NCBI RefSeq assembly: GCF_004135405.1
Contig: NZ_CP035491.1
Coordinates: 3,100,001-3,164,000 of the forward strand
Direction of reading: 5' to 3'
Length of the DNA stretch: 64,000 bases
Source: Agromyces protaetiae
Lineage (GTDB): Bacteria; Actinomycetota; Actinomycetes; Actinomycetales; Microbacteriaceae
Of this stretch, positions 17,882 through 26,919 are shown one piece after another. A model generated the notes under the pieces. It was not told where the DNA came from, made no database searches, and worked only from the letters and a program-made list of their open reading frames with translations. Position 1 is the first letter of the stretch, and every line of letters begins with the position of its first letter. The position numbers and the translations under genes were made by a program.

Positions 17882-19630
17882 GTGACCGACGAAGACACGC
17901 AGAACCTGATCTCGGTCGGCCACGTGATCGGCGAGATCGCCACGATCGCCGTCGGCGAGGTGCCCGTCGTCGGGACCCCGTTGTCCTTCGTGCTCGAGAA
18001 GCTCCTCGGCACCGCGTTCGGGGAGGTCGAAGACGAGCAGCCACCCGTCTGGGAGCTGATCCGCGGCCAGGTCGCGCACGAGATCTGGACCGCGAAGGTC
18101 GACGAGCGCCGTGACCTCCTGAAGGTCAAGCTCGACGCGCTCAAGGCGAGCGTCGCGAAGCTCGCCCTCCTGCACGACGAGGGCTCGTCGAGCTACATCG
18201 CCGAACTCGTGAGCCGTGAGACGCATGTGCGCGAGAACATCGACACCTACTTCATGCCCGATGATCCGGCGCTCGCCTACTACACGCTCCCGTTCTTCAT
18301 GCCGATCGCGAACGCCCATCTCGCGCTGCTGCGGCTGAAGGTGCTGTGGGCCGAGCGGCGCAGCGACGCGAACACGTCCGCTTACCGCGACGACTACCAG
18401 GCGACCGTCCGCACCTACGGGCTCTACGCCAAGCACATGCCCGCCGCCAGTGTGGCGTGGCGGATGTCGCAGATCACGATCACCGACGTCGACGAGTCGT
18501 TCACGTCCTTCGCCCTGCAGCACAAGAAGGGCGCACTGAAAGGGGTGATCTACACCTACACCGATGCCGAGAAGCCCGACACGAACGAGACCTCCGACAA
18601 GTCGGCGTTCGGCGTCCCGCCGAAGTTCACCCGTCGACGAGACGACGTGTTCAATCGCTCGGAGTCCCTCATGAAGTCGACCGTTGCGTCAGGACTCGTC
18701 GAATGGGGCGAGTTCTTCGACGCGAGCGCACCGGTGGCGGCCCACCTCTTCACGCCGGTCGACGTGCACGAGGAGACCTGGATCGAGCCGTCTGGGGAGA
18801 TCGTCGTGACGGCTGCGGGCGATGAGATCGCGCTCCGCAACCGCCGCACGCGCGAGGTGCTGTGGGGTCGCCAGGTTCCCGGCAAGCGTCTCTTCCTCAG
18901 CGTGACCCCTCAGGAGTTCGCGATCCGAAGTGGGTTCCCACACACGGGCGGCGAGCTCGAGGAGCGGCTCTTCACCGCGAAGCGGATCGACGGATCGACG
19001 TCTGCACGCATCGAGCGTCTCATCCTCGGGACCGACGGGACGCTCGCGCTCTCGGAGGGCTTCGCGATGGAGAACGGCTCCGTCGCGAGCGAGACGGTCT
19101 GGTACTCCCCCGACGATGTCGAGAAGACGACGCAGCGCGTGAAGAGGTCCGCGAAGATGCGAATCGCAACGACGACCTTCACGTGCCTCTTCTCGGACGA
19201 GTCCGCGAGCGGACCGAACGAATGGAAGGACAACCGCTCCGAGGACCGTGCCGAGGTCGTCGAGCTCCGGCTCGCGGTACAGGTCGGCGGCGGACCGACG
19301 TGGAAGGTGGCGGATTGGAGCGCCGGCTTCTTCCAGAGCGCCTTGGAGGTTCGCCCGGGGTGGTCGAAGACGTTCCGCTCCGACGAGGTGAAGTCGCTCG
19401 ATCTCGGTGCGGATCCGGCGACGGTAGTGCGTTTCACCGTGCACACGAGCGAGCACGACTCCCTCTCGCCGAACGACACCGCCGACCACGAGTTCACCAT
19501 GACGGTCGGCGACATCCTGACCCGGGTCCAGCGATTCGGCGGGCGGTATCGCTGGGCGCACTCGATCGACTTCGGCAACAACGAGGTCGAGTTCCGCGTG
19601 CAGTTCGGCTTCGAGGTCGACGCGCGCTGA
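17882..19630 (+). CDS. Delta-endotoxin (Cry)-like N-terminal domain protein
   Basis: A 582-residue protein without signal peptide. Residues about 10-190 are helical and resemble the pore-forming N-terminal domain of Cry toxins: VPVVGTPLSFVLEKLLG, then W-x2-I-x3-V (WELIRGQV), long amphipathic helices (LLKVKLDALKASVAKLALL), the hydrophobic core helix LPFFMPIANAHLALLRLKVL, and YRDDYQATVRTYGLYAKHM. The middle is unrecognised; the last 150 residues look beta-rich, with an acidic loop HDSLSPNDTAD reminiscent of calcium-binding C2 folds. The GTG start has AAGGAG. It is monocistronic, closed by a terminator at 19640. Toxin function is inference from fold-level similarity; no classic domain II or III is evident. 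Confidence 0.7.
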   Translation: MTDEDTQNLISVGHVIGEIATIAVGEVPVVGTPLSFVLEKLLGTAFGEVEDEQPPVWELIRGQVAHEIWTAKVDERRDLLKVKLDALKASVAKLALLHDEGSSSYIAELVSRETHVRENIDTYFMPDDPALAYYTLPFFMPIANAHLALLRLKVLWAERRSDANTSAYRDDYQATVRTYGLYAKHMPAASVAWRMSQITITDVDESFTSFALQHKKGALKGVIYTYTDAEKPDTNETSDKSAFGVPPKFTRRRDDVFNRSESLMKSTVASGLVEWGEFFDASAPVAAHLFTPVDVHEETWIEPSGEIVVTAAGDEIALRNRRTREVLWGRQVPGKRLFLSVTPQEFAIRSGFPHTGGELEERLFTAKRIDGSTSARIERLILGTDGTLALSEGFAMENGSVASETVWYSPDDVEKTTQRVKRSAKMRIATTTFTCLFSDESASGPNEWKDNRSEDRAEVVELRLAVQVGGGPTWKVADWSAGFFQSALEVRPGWSKTFRSDEVKSLDLGADPATVVRFTVHTSEHDSLSPNDTADHEFTMTVGDILTRVQRFGGRYRWAHSIDFGNNEVEFRVQFGFEVDAR

Positions 19631-19639
19631 GCTGCGGCC

Positions 19640-19659
19640 GGGCGCCGGAATAGGCGCCC
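19640..19659 (+). terminator. Terminator after the Cry-like gene
   Basis: GGGCGCC-ggaata-GGCGCCC, seven-base perfect stem ten bases after the stop codon at 19630, on the plus strand before the flavoprotein gene. Confidence 0.65.
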
Positions 19660-19681
19660 CGTCAGGAGTGTTCCGAGGGGT

Positions 19682-20845
19682 GTGAGTGCGACCCCGGTGG
19701 ATGTGGCGGTGATCGGCGCCGGCCAGGCCGGCTTGTCGGCCGCGTATCACTTGCGTCGGTCAGGGTTCGTGCCGGTGAGCGAGGCGGATGCTTCGCAGGC
19801 ACCGGATGCCTCGGGCGCCACGCCTGCGGCGAGCGCGGTGGTCGCGGCAGCGGGCACCTTCGTCGTGCTCGACGCGAACGACGCCCCGGGCGGCGCGTGG
19901 CAGCACCGCTGGGAGTCGCTCAAGATGGGCACGGTCAACAACATCCACGAACTGCCGGGCTTCCCCGTGCCGCCCGCCGATCCGCAGGCGTCGAGCCGAG
20001 ACATCCTGCCGCCGTATTTCGCCGAGTACGAGGAGCGCTTCGCGCTTGACGTGCAACGACCGGTGCGCGTGCGCGCGGTGCGCCGCGAGGACGACGACCC
20101 GAACGGGCGGCTGCTCGTCGAGACCGAGGCGCCGTCGGGCCCGCGCACCTGGGCGGCGCGGTACGTCATCAACGCGACCGGCACGTGGACGCGCCCCTTC
20201 CGCCCCTACTACCCCGGTCTCGACCGGTTCGCGGGCCGCCAGTTGCATACCGCCGAGTACGTGTCGGCAGAGGAGTTCCGCGGAAAGCGCGTCGCCATCG
20301 TGGGCGCGGGGGTCTCGGCGGTGCAGCTCCTCGACGAGATCTCGCACGTCGCCGACACGCTGTGGATGACTCGGAGCGAGCCCGTGTGGGTCGAGGAGGA
20401 CTTCGACATCCCCGCGAGGACCGCCGCGATCGCGGGCGTCGAGGCGCGCGTGCGCGAGGGGCTCCCGCCCGGAAGCGTGATCCGTGTGACGGGCATGCAC
20501 TGGACGCCGTGGGCGCGGGCCGCCGAGGCGCGCGGCGTGCTCGTGCGGCATCCGATGTTCGCCCGTGCCGAGGAGACCGGGCTGCGGATGCCCGACGGCT
20601 CGTTCGAGCCCGCCGACGTCATCCTGTGGGCGACGGGGTTCCGGCCCGCGCTCGACCATCTCGCGCCGCTCAAGCTCCGCACGCCCGCGGGCGGCTTCCG
20701 CGTCGCCGACACCCGCTCGACCGACGATCCGCGGCTGTTCCTGATCGGGTACGGGCCGAGCCAGTCGACGGTGGGAGCGAACCGCGCAGGCAGGCAGGCG
20801 GTGCGGCAGATCGTCGCAGAACGGGCGGCTGCGCTCGCGGCCTGA
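19682..20845 (+). CDS. FAD/NAD(P)-binding flavoprotein oxidoreductase
   Basis: A 387-residue CzcO/flavin-monooxygenase-like protein. FAD site VAVIGAGQAGLSAAYHL at residues 7-23, a central INATGTWTRP, and the NADPH site VAIVGAGVSAVQLL near 200; ILWATGFRP and FLIGYGPSQSTVG follow. Oddly, about 25 Ala/Ser/Asp-rich residues (including two copies of DAS encoded by GATGCYTC-type sequence) sit between the first helix and strand 2. Relatives oxidise heteroatoms or ketones; substrate unknown. Starts at GTG 19682. Confidence 0.85.
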   Translation: MSATPVDVAVIGAGQAGLSAAYHLRRSGFVPVSEADASQAPDASGATPAASAVVAAAGTFVVLDANDAPGGAWQHRWESLKMGTVNNIHELPGFPVPPADPQASSRDILPPYFAEYEERFALDVQRPVRVRAVRREDDDPNGRLLVETEAPSGPRTWAARYVINATGTWTRPFRPYYPGLDRFAGRQLHTAEYVSAEEFRGKRVAIVGAGVSAVQLLDEISHVADTLWMTRSEPVWVEEDFDIPARTAAIAGVEARVREGLPPGSVIRVTGMHWTPWARAAEARGVLVRHPMFARAEETGLRMPDGSFEPADVILWATGFRPALDHLAPLKLRTPAGGFRVADTRSTDDPRLFLIGYGPSQSTVGANRAGRQAVRQIVAERAAALAA

Positions 20846-20934
20846 TCAAACGCCTGATCCAACGCCTGAGCGAGGAACCTCGACCCGGCGCGCGACCCCC
20901 GAATGGGGGAAATCCTCCGATTCCACGCGCGCGA

Positions 20935-20940
20935 TATATT
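20935..20940 (+). promoter_or_regulatory. Candidate -10 box TATATT
   Basis: TATATT is one of the few AT-rich hexamers of the region and lies 40 bases before the first of two tandem membrane-protein genes. No clear -35 element is visible. A short CCTCA/TGAGG inverted repeat follows. Confidence 0.4.
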
Positions 20941-20979
20941 CCGAGCATCCCTCAGTTTTTCGGTTGAGGAGGAGGCAAC

Positions 20980-21654
20980 GTGGCCGCCGCGCAGCGTGGA
21001 GCAACAGCCGACGTGAACGACGAACGAGACAGTGTGCTCGGATTCATCGCCATCGTCACCGTCGGGCTCTTCGTGGCGATCTGGATCTGGATCCTGATCC
21101 TCGCCGCGAACCGACAAGAGATCACGGGCGAATTCGTCGTCGCCGCGGGCGCCGTGAGCACGTTGCTCGCGAGCATCACCTCGGCTGCGATCGGCTCGAA
21201 GATCGCCGACGTGAAGAACGACCAGTCCGATCCCGACCTCGTCGACGGTGCAGCGGCGATGGAGCAGGTGCGCGCGATCGTGACCCGACACGATCAGGCG
21301 ATGGCGGAAGTCCGGAGCGTGGACGGCCAAGCGGCTCCCACGGGAACCGACGCGGCCGCGCGGCAACAGCGGGCGGCCGATCAGGCGCATCAGGCCGAGC
21401 ACGAACTCGCCGCACTGGTCTCGCCGTCGTCGCCGACGGTGAGTCTCACCGAGGTCGCTCACAACCTCAACTGGCGCGTGATCGTGGCGATCGTGTTCTA
21501 CGTCCTGGTGGGCCTCGCCGTGCTCGTCGTCTGGCTCGTCCTCGACTGGACGGAAGACAGTCCCGACATCGTCACCACGTTCGCCCTCTCGATCGTGGGC
21601 TGGTTCGTCGGTGCCGCCGGGATCGTCTTCGAAGGCGGGAGGGGGTCGAAGTGA
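20980..21654 (+). CDS. Membrane protein of a tandem related pair (A), unknown function
   Basis: A 224-residue protein with an N-terminal helix (VLGFIAIVTVGLFVAIWIWIL), a short helix-loop (FVVAAGAVSTLLASITSAAIG), a hydrophilic Ala/Gln-rich segment of about 90 residues likely to be coiled (MEQVRAIVTRHDQAMAEVR), and two C-terminal helices. GAGGAGG precedes the GTG. The stop overlaps the next start (GTGA). The N- and C-terminal membrane segments match the next protein in order and pattern, so this looks like a local duplication. I do not recognise the family. Confidence 0.72.
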   Translation: MAAAQRGATADVNDERDSVLGFIAIVTVGLFVAIWIWILILAANRQEITGEFVVAAGAVSTLLASITSAAIGSKIADVKNDQSDPDLVDGAAAMEQVRAIVTRHDQAMAEVRSVDGQAAPTGTDAAARQQRAADQAHQAEHELAALVSPSSPTVSLTEVAHNLNWRVIVAIVFYVLVGLAVLVVWLVLDWTEDSPDIVTTFALSIVGWFVGAAGIVFEGGRGSK

Positions 21655-22142
21655 CGGATCGACGTGACCCGCGCGAGAGCGTGTTCGCGTTCATCGCGTT
21701 CGCGATCATCGCGGCGTTCGTCGTGATCTGGGCGTTCGTGATTCTCCAGACCCTGCTGACCGAACCGGCCACGGGTGAAGACCAGGTCGCCGTCAGCAGC
21801 GGTCTCACCTCGGCGGCCGGCGCGATCACAACGCTGCTCGCGACTCGGACGGCGTCGGTGCTCGGCTTCGCCGCGACGAGCAGAGAAGCGCCCGACGGCA
21901 CGCCCAGCCCGCAGGGCACGGTCGCGGGGGCCCTGACCGGGGCCACCAAATGGGCGATCGGCGCATACCTCGTCGTCGGGATCGCGGTCGTCATCACGTG
22001 GCTGTACCGGGGAGCGGTGTCGCCGCAGGTCGTCGCGGCGTTCGCACTCGGAGTCTTCGGATGGCTCGGCAGCGCCGCCGCGATCGTCTTCGCCGCCCGC
22101 TCGACCGCCGGAGCTCGGCAGTCCGGCCGGGCACCCTTGTGA
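21651..22142 (+). CDS. Membrane protein of a tandem related pair (B), unknown function
   Basis: A 163-residue protein with the same layout as its upstream neighbour but without the long hydrophilic insert: RESVFAFIAFAIIAAFVVIW, SAAGAITTLLATRTASVLG, then two C-terminal helices ending WLGSAAAIVFAA. GGAGGGGG lies before the GTG, which overlaps the upstream stop, so the pair is translationally coupled and probably acts together. Function unknown. Confidence 0.72.
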   Translation: MTDRRDPRESVFAFIAFAIIAAFVVIWAFVILQTLLTEPATGEDQVAVSSGLTSAAGAITTLLATRTASVLGFAATSREAPDGTPSPQGTVAGALTGATKWAIGAYLVVGIAVVITWLYRGAVSPQVVAAFALGVFGWLGSAAAIVFAARSTAGARQSGRAPL

Positions 22143-22181
22143 ACCGTGCGGCGCCGGCGAGCACACGCCACACTTGAAGCC

Positions 22182-22565
22182 GTGTCGTTCACCCTCAAGC
22201 GCGTCTACGATCCCGCCGAATCGTCGGACGGATACCGCGTCCTCGTCGACCGGTTGTGGCCGCGCGGCGTCTCGAAACAGCGCGCCGAGCTCGACGTGTG
22301 GAACAAGGACGTCGCGCCCTCGGCGGCGCTCCGCACCGAGTGGCACCGCGACCGGATGGCGACCGACGACGGGTTCGACGGCTTCGCCGCGGCGTATCGG
22401 GCCGAACTCGACGGCAACCCCGCAGCCGAGGCCCTCGTCTCGCTCGGGCGCGAGCACGACCGCGTGACGCTCGTGTACGGCGCGCGCGACGAGCGCGTCA
22501 ACCACGTGACGGTGCTGCTCGACTGGCTCGCCGAGCACGGGGCATCCGTCGAGACGCGAGGCTGA
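22182..22565 (+). CDS. DUF488 family protein (YeaO-like)
   Basis: A 127-residue cytoplasmic protein matching the DUF488 family and E. coli YeaO: LKRVYDPAESSDGYRVLVDR, LWPRGVSK, DVWNKDVAPS, the TLVYGARDE segment and NHVTVLLDWL. The biochemical role is unknown; conserved Arg and Cys/Asp positions suggest an enzyme. Start is GTG 22182, placing the first conserved strand five residues in. Confidence 0.85.
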   Translation: MSFTLKRVYDPAESSDGYRVLVDRLWPRGVSKQRAELDVWNKDVAPSAALRTEWHRDRMATDDGFDGFAAAYRAELDGNPAAEALVSLGREHDRVTLVYGARDERVNHVTVLLDWLAEHGASVETRG

Positions 22566-22592
22566 CGAGACATCCGCCCGCCGCGCCGGGCC

Positions 22593-23444
22593 TCAGTAGA
22601 CCTCGAACCCCCGCGCGCGGAACTGCCCGCGCACGCGCTCGACGAGCGCGTCGTCGGGCGCGCGGACGTCTTCGAGCGTGTACTCGCGCCCGAGCTGCTC
22701 CCACTTGGAGGCGCCCATCTGGTGGAAGGGCAGCACCTCGACGCGCTCGACCGTCGACCAGCGGGCGACGATGTCGGCGACGGCCTCGACGTTGTCGAAC
22801 GCGTCGGTGACGCCGGGCACCAGCACGAACCTCACCCACATCTTCGTGCCGCGCGCCGACAGCCGGTCGCCGAAGTCGATCGTCGGCTGGAGCTCGGCGC
22901 CCGTGACGGCGCGGTAGGTGTCGGGCAGGCCCGACTTGACGTCGAGGAGCACGAGGTCGGTCGCATCGAGCATCTCGTCGGTCGCTGCGGTTCCGAGGAA
23001 TCCCGACGTGTCGAGCGTCGTGTGGATGTCCCGCGCCCGGCACTCCTCGAGGAGGCGCGCGACGAACGCGGGCTGCATGAGCGCCTCGCCGCCCGAGATC
23101 GTGAGGCCGCCGCCCGTCGCGTCGAACACGCGGCGGTACCGGTCGAGCTTCTTCGCGATCTCGTCGACGGTCGTGATGCGGCCGTCGCGCGCGAACCACG
23201 TGTCGGGGTTGTGGCAGTAGACGCACCGCAGGGGGCACCCCGCGAGGAAGAGCGTCATGCGCGTGCCGGGGCCGTCGACCGCGGTCACGAGCTCCCACGA
23301 GTGCACCGAGCCGAGCTCGCCCGAGCGGAGGCCCGCGAGGCGGGCCTCACGCAGCGGGTCGGCGGCCGGGCGCGGCGCGGCGAACGGGGCCGGCTCCGAG
23401 ACATCCGGTCGCGCGCCCGTCGAGGGCAGTTGCGCGATGGTCAT
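22593..23444 (-). CDS. pflA: Pyruvate formate-lyase-activating enzyme
   Basis: A 283-residue radical SAM enzyme that installs the glycyl radical on PflB under anoxia. The cluster motif is CPLRCVYCHN (C-x3-C-x2-C); GGGLTISGGEALMQ and LLDVKSGLP are further family segments. An extra 45 residues precede the conserved HSWE(L) start, compared with E. coli PflA. The ATG at 23444 lies 14 bases after the pflB stop; a GGATGCCTC motif (23448-23456) occupies that gap. Confidence 0.95.
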   Translation of the reverse strand: MTIAQLPSTGARPDVSEPAPFAAPRPAADPLREARLAGLRSGELGSVHSWELVTAVDGPGTRMTLFLAGCPLRCVYCHNPDTWFARDGRITTVDEIAKKLDRYRRVFDATGGGLTISGGEALMQPAFVARLLEECRARDIHTTLDTSGFLGTAATDEMLDATDLVLLDVKSGLPDTYRAVTGAELQPTIDFGDRLSARGTKMWVRFVLVPGVTDAFDNVEAVADIVARWSTVERVEVLPFHQMGASKWEQLGREYTLEDVRAPDDALVERVRGQFRARGFEVY

Positions 23445-23458
23445 GACGGATGCCTCGG

Positions 23459-25744
23459 TCAGCCCTGGTGGAACGTGCGGGCGAGCACGTCGAGCTGCTG
23501 CTCGCGCGTGAGGCGCACGAAGTTGACGGCGTAGCCCGAGACGCGGATCGTGAGCTGCGGGTAGTTCTCGGGGTGCGCCATGGCGTCCTCGAGGGTCTCG
23601 CGGTTCAGCACATTGACGTTCATGTGGTAGCCGTCTTCGCCGAAGTACGCGTCGAGGAGCCCGGCGAGGTTCGCGGTCTGCTCGTCGAGCGTGCGGCCGA
23701 GACCGGCCGGCACGACCGTGTTGGTGAGCGAGATGCCGTCCTGCGCGTCGCGGTACGGGAGCTTCGCGACCGACAGCGCCGAGGCGAGCATCCCGTGCGT
23801 GTCGCGGCCGTTCATGGGGTTCGCGCCCGGCGAGAACGGCTCGCCGCCGCGGCGGCCGTCGGGCGTCGAGCCCGTCTTCTTGCCGTACACGACGTTCGAC
23901 GTGATCGTCAGCACCGACTGCGTCGGCACCGCGTCGCGGTAGGTCTTGTGGGTGCGGATCTTCGCCATGAACGCCTCGACGAGCTCGACCGCGAGGTCGT
24001 CGACCCGGTCGTCGTCGTTGCCGAAGGCGGGGTACTCGCCGTCGATCTCGTAGTCGACGACGACGCCGCGCTCGTCGAACACCGGCATCACGGTCGCGTG
24101 CTTGATCGCCGACAGCGAGTCGGCCGCGACCGAGAGGCCCGCGATGCCGCACGCCATGGTGCGCAGCACCTCCTTGTCGTGAAGGGCCATCTCGAGACGC
24201 TCGTACGAGTACTTGTCGTGCATGTAGTGGATGACGTTGAGCGCCTCGACATAGGTCGCGGCGAGCCAGTCCATCGTGCGGTCGAACCGTGCGCGCACGT
24301 CGTCGAAGTCGAGCGGACGGCCCGCCTCGACGGACGGGAACGCCGGCGAGACCTGCTTGCCGCTCATCTCGTCGCGTCCGCCGTTGATCGCGTAGAGCAG
24401 CGTCTTGGCGAGGTTCACCCTCGCGCCGAAGAACTGCATCTGCTTGCCCACGGCCATGGGCGACACGCAGCACGCGATCGCGGCGTCGTCGCCCCACGAG
24501 CTTCGGATGTGCTCGTCGGACTCGTACTGCACGGCGCTCGTCTCGATCGACAGCTCGGCGCAGAAGTCCTTGAACCCCTGCGGGAGGCGATCGCTCCAGA
24601 GGACGGTGAGGTTCGGCTCGGGGGCCGGGCCGAGGTTGCGGAGGGTCTGGAGCATCCGGAACGAGTTCCGCGTGACGAGCGTGCGCCCGTCTTCGCCCAT
24701 GCCGCCGATCGTCTCGGTGACCCACGTCGGGTCGCCCGAGAACAGCTCGTCGTACTCGGGGGTGCGGAGGAATCGCACGATGCGCAGCTTCACGACGAAG
24801 TCGTCCATGATCTCCTGCGCCTCGCGCTCGGTGAGGATGCCGGCGAACAGGTCGCGCTCGATGTACACGTCGAGGAAGGTCGTCGTGCGGCCGAGCGACA
24901 TCGCGGCGCCGTTCTGCTCCTTCACCGCGGCGAGGTAGCCGAAGTAGAGCCATTGCACGGCTTCGCGCGCGGTCTCGGCGGGTCGACGGATGTCGTAGCC
25001 GTACGAGGCCGCCATCTTCGCGAGCTCCTGGAGGGCGCGGAGCTGCTCGGCGTGCTCTTCGCGGTTGCGGACGACGTCCTCGCTGAAGGGCTGGGTGTCG
25101 AAGGTCAGTTTGTCGAGCTTCTTCTGCGCGATGAGCGCGTCGACGCCGTAGAGGGCGACGCGCCGGTAGTCGCCGATGATGCGGCCGCGGCCGTACGCGT
25201 CGGGGAGGCCCGTGATGACGTGGGACGAGCGCGCCGCGCGCACCGCGGGCGGGTAGGCGTCGAACACGCCCTGGTTGTGGGTCTTCCGGTGCTCGGTGTA
25301 GAAGGTCTTGAGGGTCTCGTCGACGGGGTAGCCGTACGTCTCGAGGGCGCCCTCGACCATGCGCCAGCCGCCGTTCGGCATGATGGCGCGCTTGAGCGGG
25401 GCGTCGGTCTGGAGGCCGACGATGAGTTCGTTCTCGCGGTCGATGTAGCCGGGCTCGTGGGCCGTGATGCCTGCGGGCGTCGCAGGGTCGATGTCGTAGA
25501 CGCCGCGCTCGCGCTCGGCGGGGAACATCGCCGTGAGCTTCTCCCACATGCGGGTGGTGCGCTCGGTCGCGCCTTCGAGGAACGAGCCGTCGCCGAGGTA
25601 CGGCGTGTAGTTGCGCTGGATGAAGTCGCGGACGTCGATGCCGTCCTGCCAGGGCCCCGGCTCGAAGCAGTGCCACGCCTGGGGCGTGCGGTCCGCGTCG
25701 TCGTGGTCGGTGGTGGTGCGCGTGGCCTGGTGGGTGGTGCTCAT
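23459..25744 (-). CDS. pflB: Formate C-acetyltransferase (pyruvate formate-lyase)
   Basis: A 761-residue glycyl-radical enzyme that cleaves pyruvate with CoA to acetyl-CoA and formate during anaerobic growth. The adjacent catalytic cysteines are in [13 protein letters not shown] and the radical glycine is in [12 protein letters not shown] near the C-terminus. Length equals the family norm. AAGGAG lies about 12 bases before the ATG. First gene of a pflB-pflA operon; the oxygen-sensitive enzyme implies facultative anaerobic metabolism. No formate transporter is adjacent. Confidence 0.97.
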   Translation of the reverse strand: MSTTHQATRTTTDHDDADRTPQAWHCFEPGPWQDGIDVRDFIQRNYTPYLGDGSFLEGATERTTRMWEKLTAMFPAERERGVYDIDPATPAGITAHEPGYIDRENELIVGLQTDAPLKRAIMPNGGWRMVEGALETYGYPVDETLKTFYTEHRKTHNQGVFDAYPPAVRAARSSHVITGLPDAYGRGRIIGDYRRVALYGVDALIAQKKLDKLTFDTQPFSEDVVRNREEHAEQLRALQELAKMAASYGYDIRRPAETAREAVQWLYFGYLAAVKEQNGAAMSLGRTTTFLDVYIERDLFAGILTEREAQEIMDDFVVKLRIVRFLRTPEYDELFSGDPTWVTETIGGMGEDGRTLVTRNSFRMLQTLRNLGPAPEPNLTVLWSDRLPQGFKDFCAELSIETSAVQYESDEHIRSSWGDDAAIACCVSPMAVGKQMQFFGARVNLAKTLLYAINGGRDEMSGKQVSPAFPSVEAGRPLDFDDVRARFDRTMDWLAATYVEALNVIHYMHDKYSYERLEMALHDKEVLRTMACGIAGLSVAADSLSAIKHATVMPVFDERGVVVDYEIDGEYPAFGNDDDRVDDLAVELVEAFMAKIRTHKTYRDAVPTQSVLTITSNVVYGKKTGSTPDGRRGGEPFSPGANPMNGRDTHGMLASALSVAKLPYRDAQDGISLTNTVVPAGLGRTLDEQTANLAGLLDAYFGEDGYHMNVNVLNRETLEDAMAHPENYPQLTIRVSGYAVNFVRLTREQQLDVLARTFHQG

Positions 25745-25945
25745 GGTGCCGTCGTTCTCCTTGTGGGGTCCCCCCGCCCGCCGGAATGGCGGTCAAGACG
25801 GAGGTCGAACGGCTTCGTAGGCCCTTCGGCCTTCCGTGCTGTCCAAATTAGAGTCTCTCTCGGTTTCTGTCGGAAAGTCTGTGGTCTGACCTCATTTGCA
25901 GCACACTTTCGGTGCATTCACATGAGGATTCCTACAATCCGCGCG
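25745..25945 (-). promoter_or_regulatory. pfl upstream region with nested dyad
   Basis: About 200 bases without a gene and relatively AT-rich. A hairpin AGGCC-cttc-GGCCT lies near 25816-25830. At 25890-25927 a nested dyad is present: CCTCAT...GCAC-actttcg-GTGC...ATGAGG. It could be an operator for an oxygen or redox regulator of pfl, or the terminator of the upstream CPBP gene. Confidence 0.45.
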
Positions 25946-26809
25946 CTATGGCGACAGGAGGAAGATCGCCGGCCAGCCGTTGTGCGCGTAGACGATGACG
26001 CTGAAGACGACCGCGTCGAAGAGCAGATGCACGACGAGCACGTACGTGAGCGACTTCGTGAGCGTGAACGTCCACCCCTGGACGAGCGCGAACGGGATTG
26101 TGAGCAGCGGCCCCCACGACTGGTAGCCCAACTCCCACAGGAACGACACGAAGACGACCGCCTGCAGGAGGTTCGCCTGCCAGACCGGGAAGTGGCGCCG
26201 GAGGAGCGCGAACACCGTGCACACGAAGAACAGCTCGTCCCATGTGCCGACGGCGTTGACGCCTGCGAAGAGCCGCAGGATCTCGCTCGGCTCGGTCACG
26301 GTCGGCCAGTTCAGATAGACGCCCGACGAGATGAAGTAGAACGGCAGGATGAGCCAGCCCGCGAGCGTCACGAAGACGAGGTAGAGCCACTGCGTGCGGT
26401 TCCAGCGCTTGCCGGTCCGCCAGGGGAACCGGATGACCCGGTCGCGGTACACGAACCTCGACACGAGGTACGGCACGGCGACGGCCGACCCCAGCACGAT
26501 CGCGAACCGCGCCATCGCGGGGTAGGAGATGTCGGCCGCGAGCGGCATCGTCGAGATGATCGCCTGCCCGACCGCGACGAGCGCGAGATCGGCGAGTAGC
26601 CGCTCGGTGCGGCCCGAGCGGTCGCACCACCACGCAGCCGCGAGGCCCCCGACGAGCATCGCGTAGCCCGCGAGCGGCAGCATGAAGCCGAACAGCAGCA
26701 CGGCAGCGCCGCACACGAGCACGGCAGGCACGAGCGCGACCGGGTGGGTGCGCACGGCGGGCGGCGGCGCGAGCGGACGCCCGGGCGGCACGGCGGCGAC
26801 GGCGGACAC
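25946..26809 (-). CDS. CPBP family intramembrane protease-like protein
   Basis: A 287-residue polytopic membrane protein with about seven to eight helices, related to CPBP (Abi/CAAX-like) glutamic proteases. The catalytic EE-type motif is altered to WDELFFVCTVFALLRR, and HLLFDAVVF resembles the second (His/Asp) motif. The missing first Glu makes proteolytic activity uncertain. Start taken as the GTG at 26809, ahead of SAVAAVPPGRP; the longer reading adds only non-conserved residues. Confidence 0.7.
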   Translation of the reverse strand: MSAVAAVPPGRPLAPPPAVRTHPVALVPAVLVCGAAVLLFGFMLPLAGYAMLVGGLAAAWWCDRSGRTERLLADLALVAVGQAIISTMPLAADISYPAMARFAIVLGSAVAVPYLVSRFVYRDRVIRFPWRTGKRWNRTQWLYLVFVTLAGWLILPFYFISSGVYLNWPTVTEPSEILRLFAGVNAVGTWDELFFVCTVFALLRRHFPVWQANLLQAVVFVSFLWELGYQSWGPLLTIPFALVQGWTFTLTKSLTYVLVVHLLFDAVVFSVIVYAHNGWPAIFLLSP

Positions 26810-26919
26810 GCGACCAGCATCGCAACGGCCGGCGGCGGGCGGCAAGTCGTCGGCTCGGCACGTCGGATGCACGGCACGTCGGATGCCTCGGTGTCGCCGG
26901 GTGCTGGCACGATCGACCC

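Noticed and set aside
23450..26599. A 1049-codon plus-strand open frame across pflB and the CPBP gene
   Set aside because: It crosses two well-supported genes on the opposite strand and shows only complement-like low-complexity sequence.
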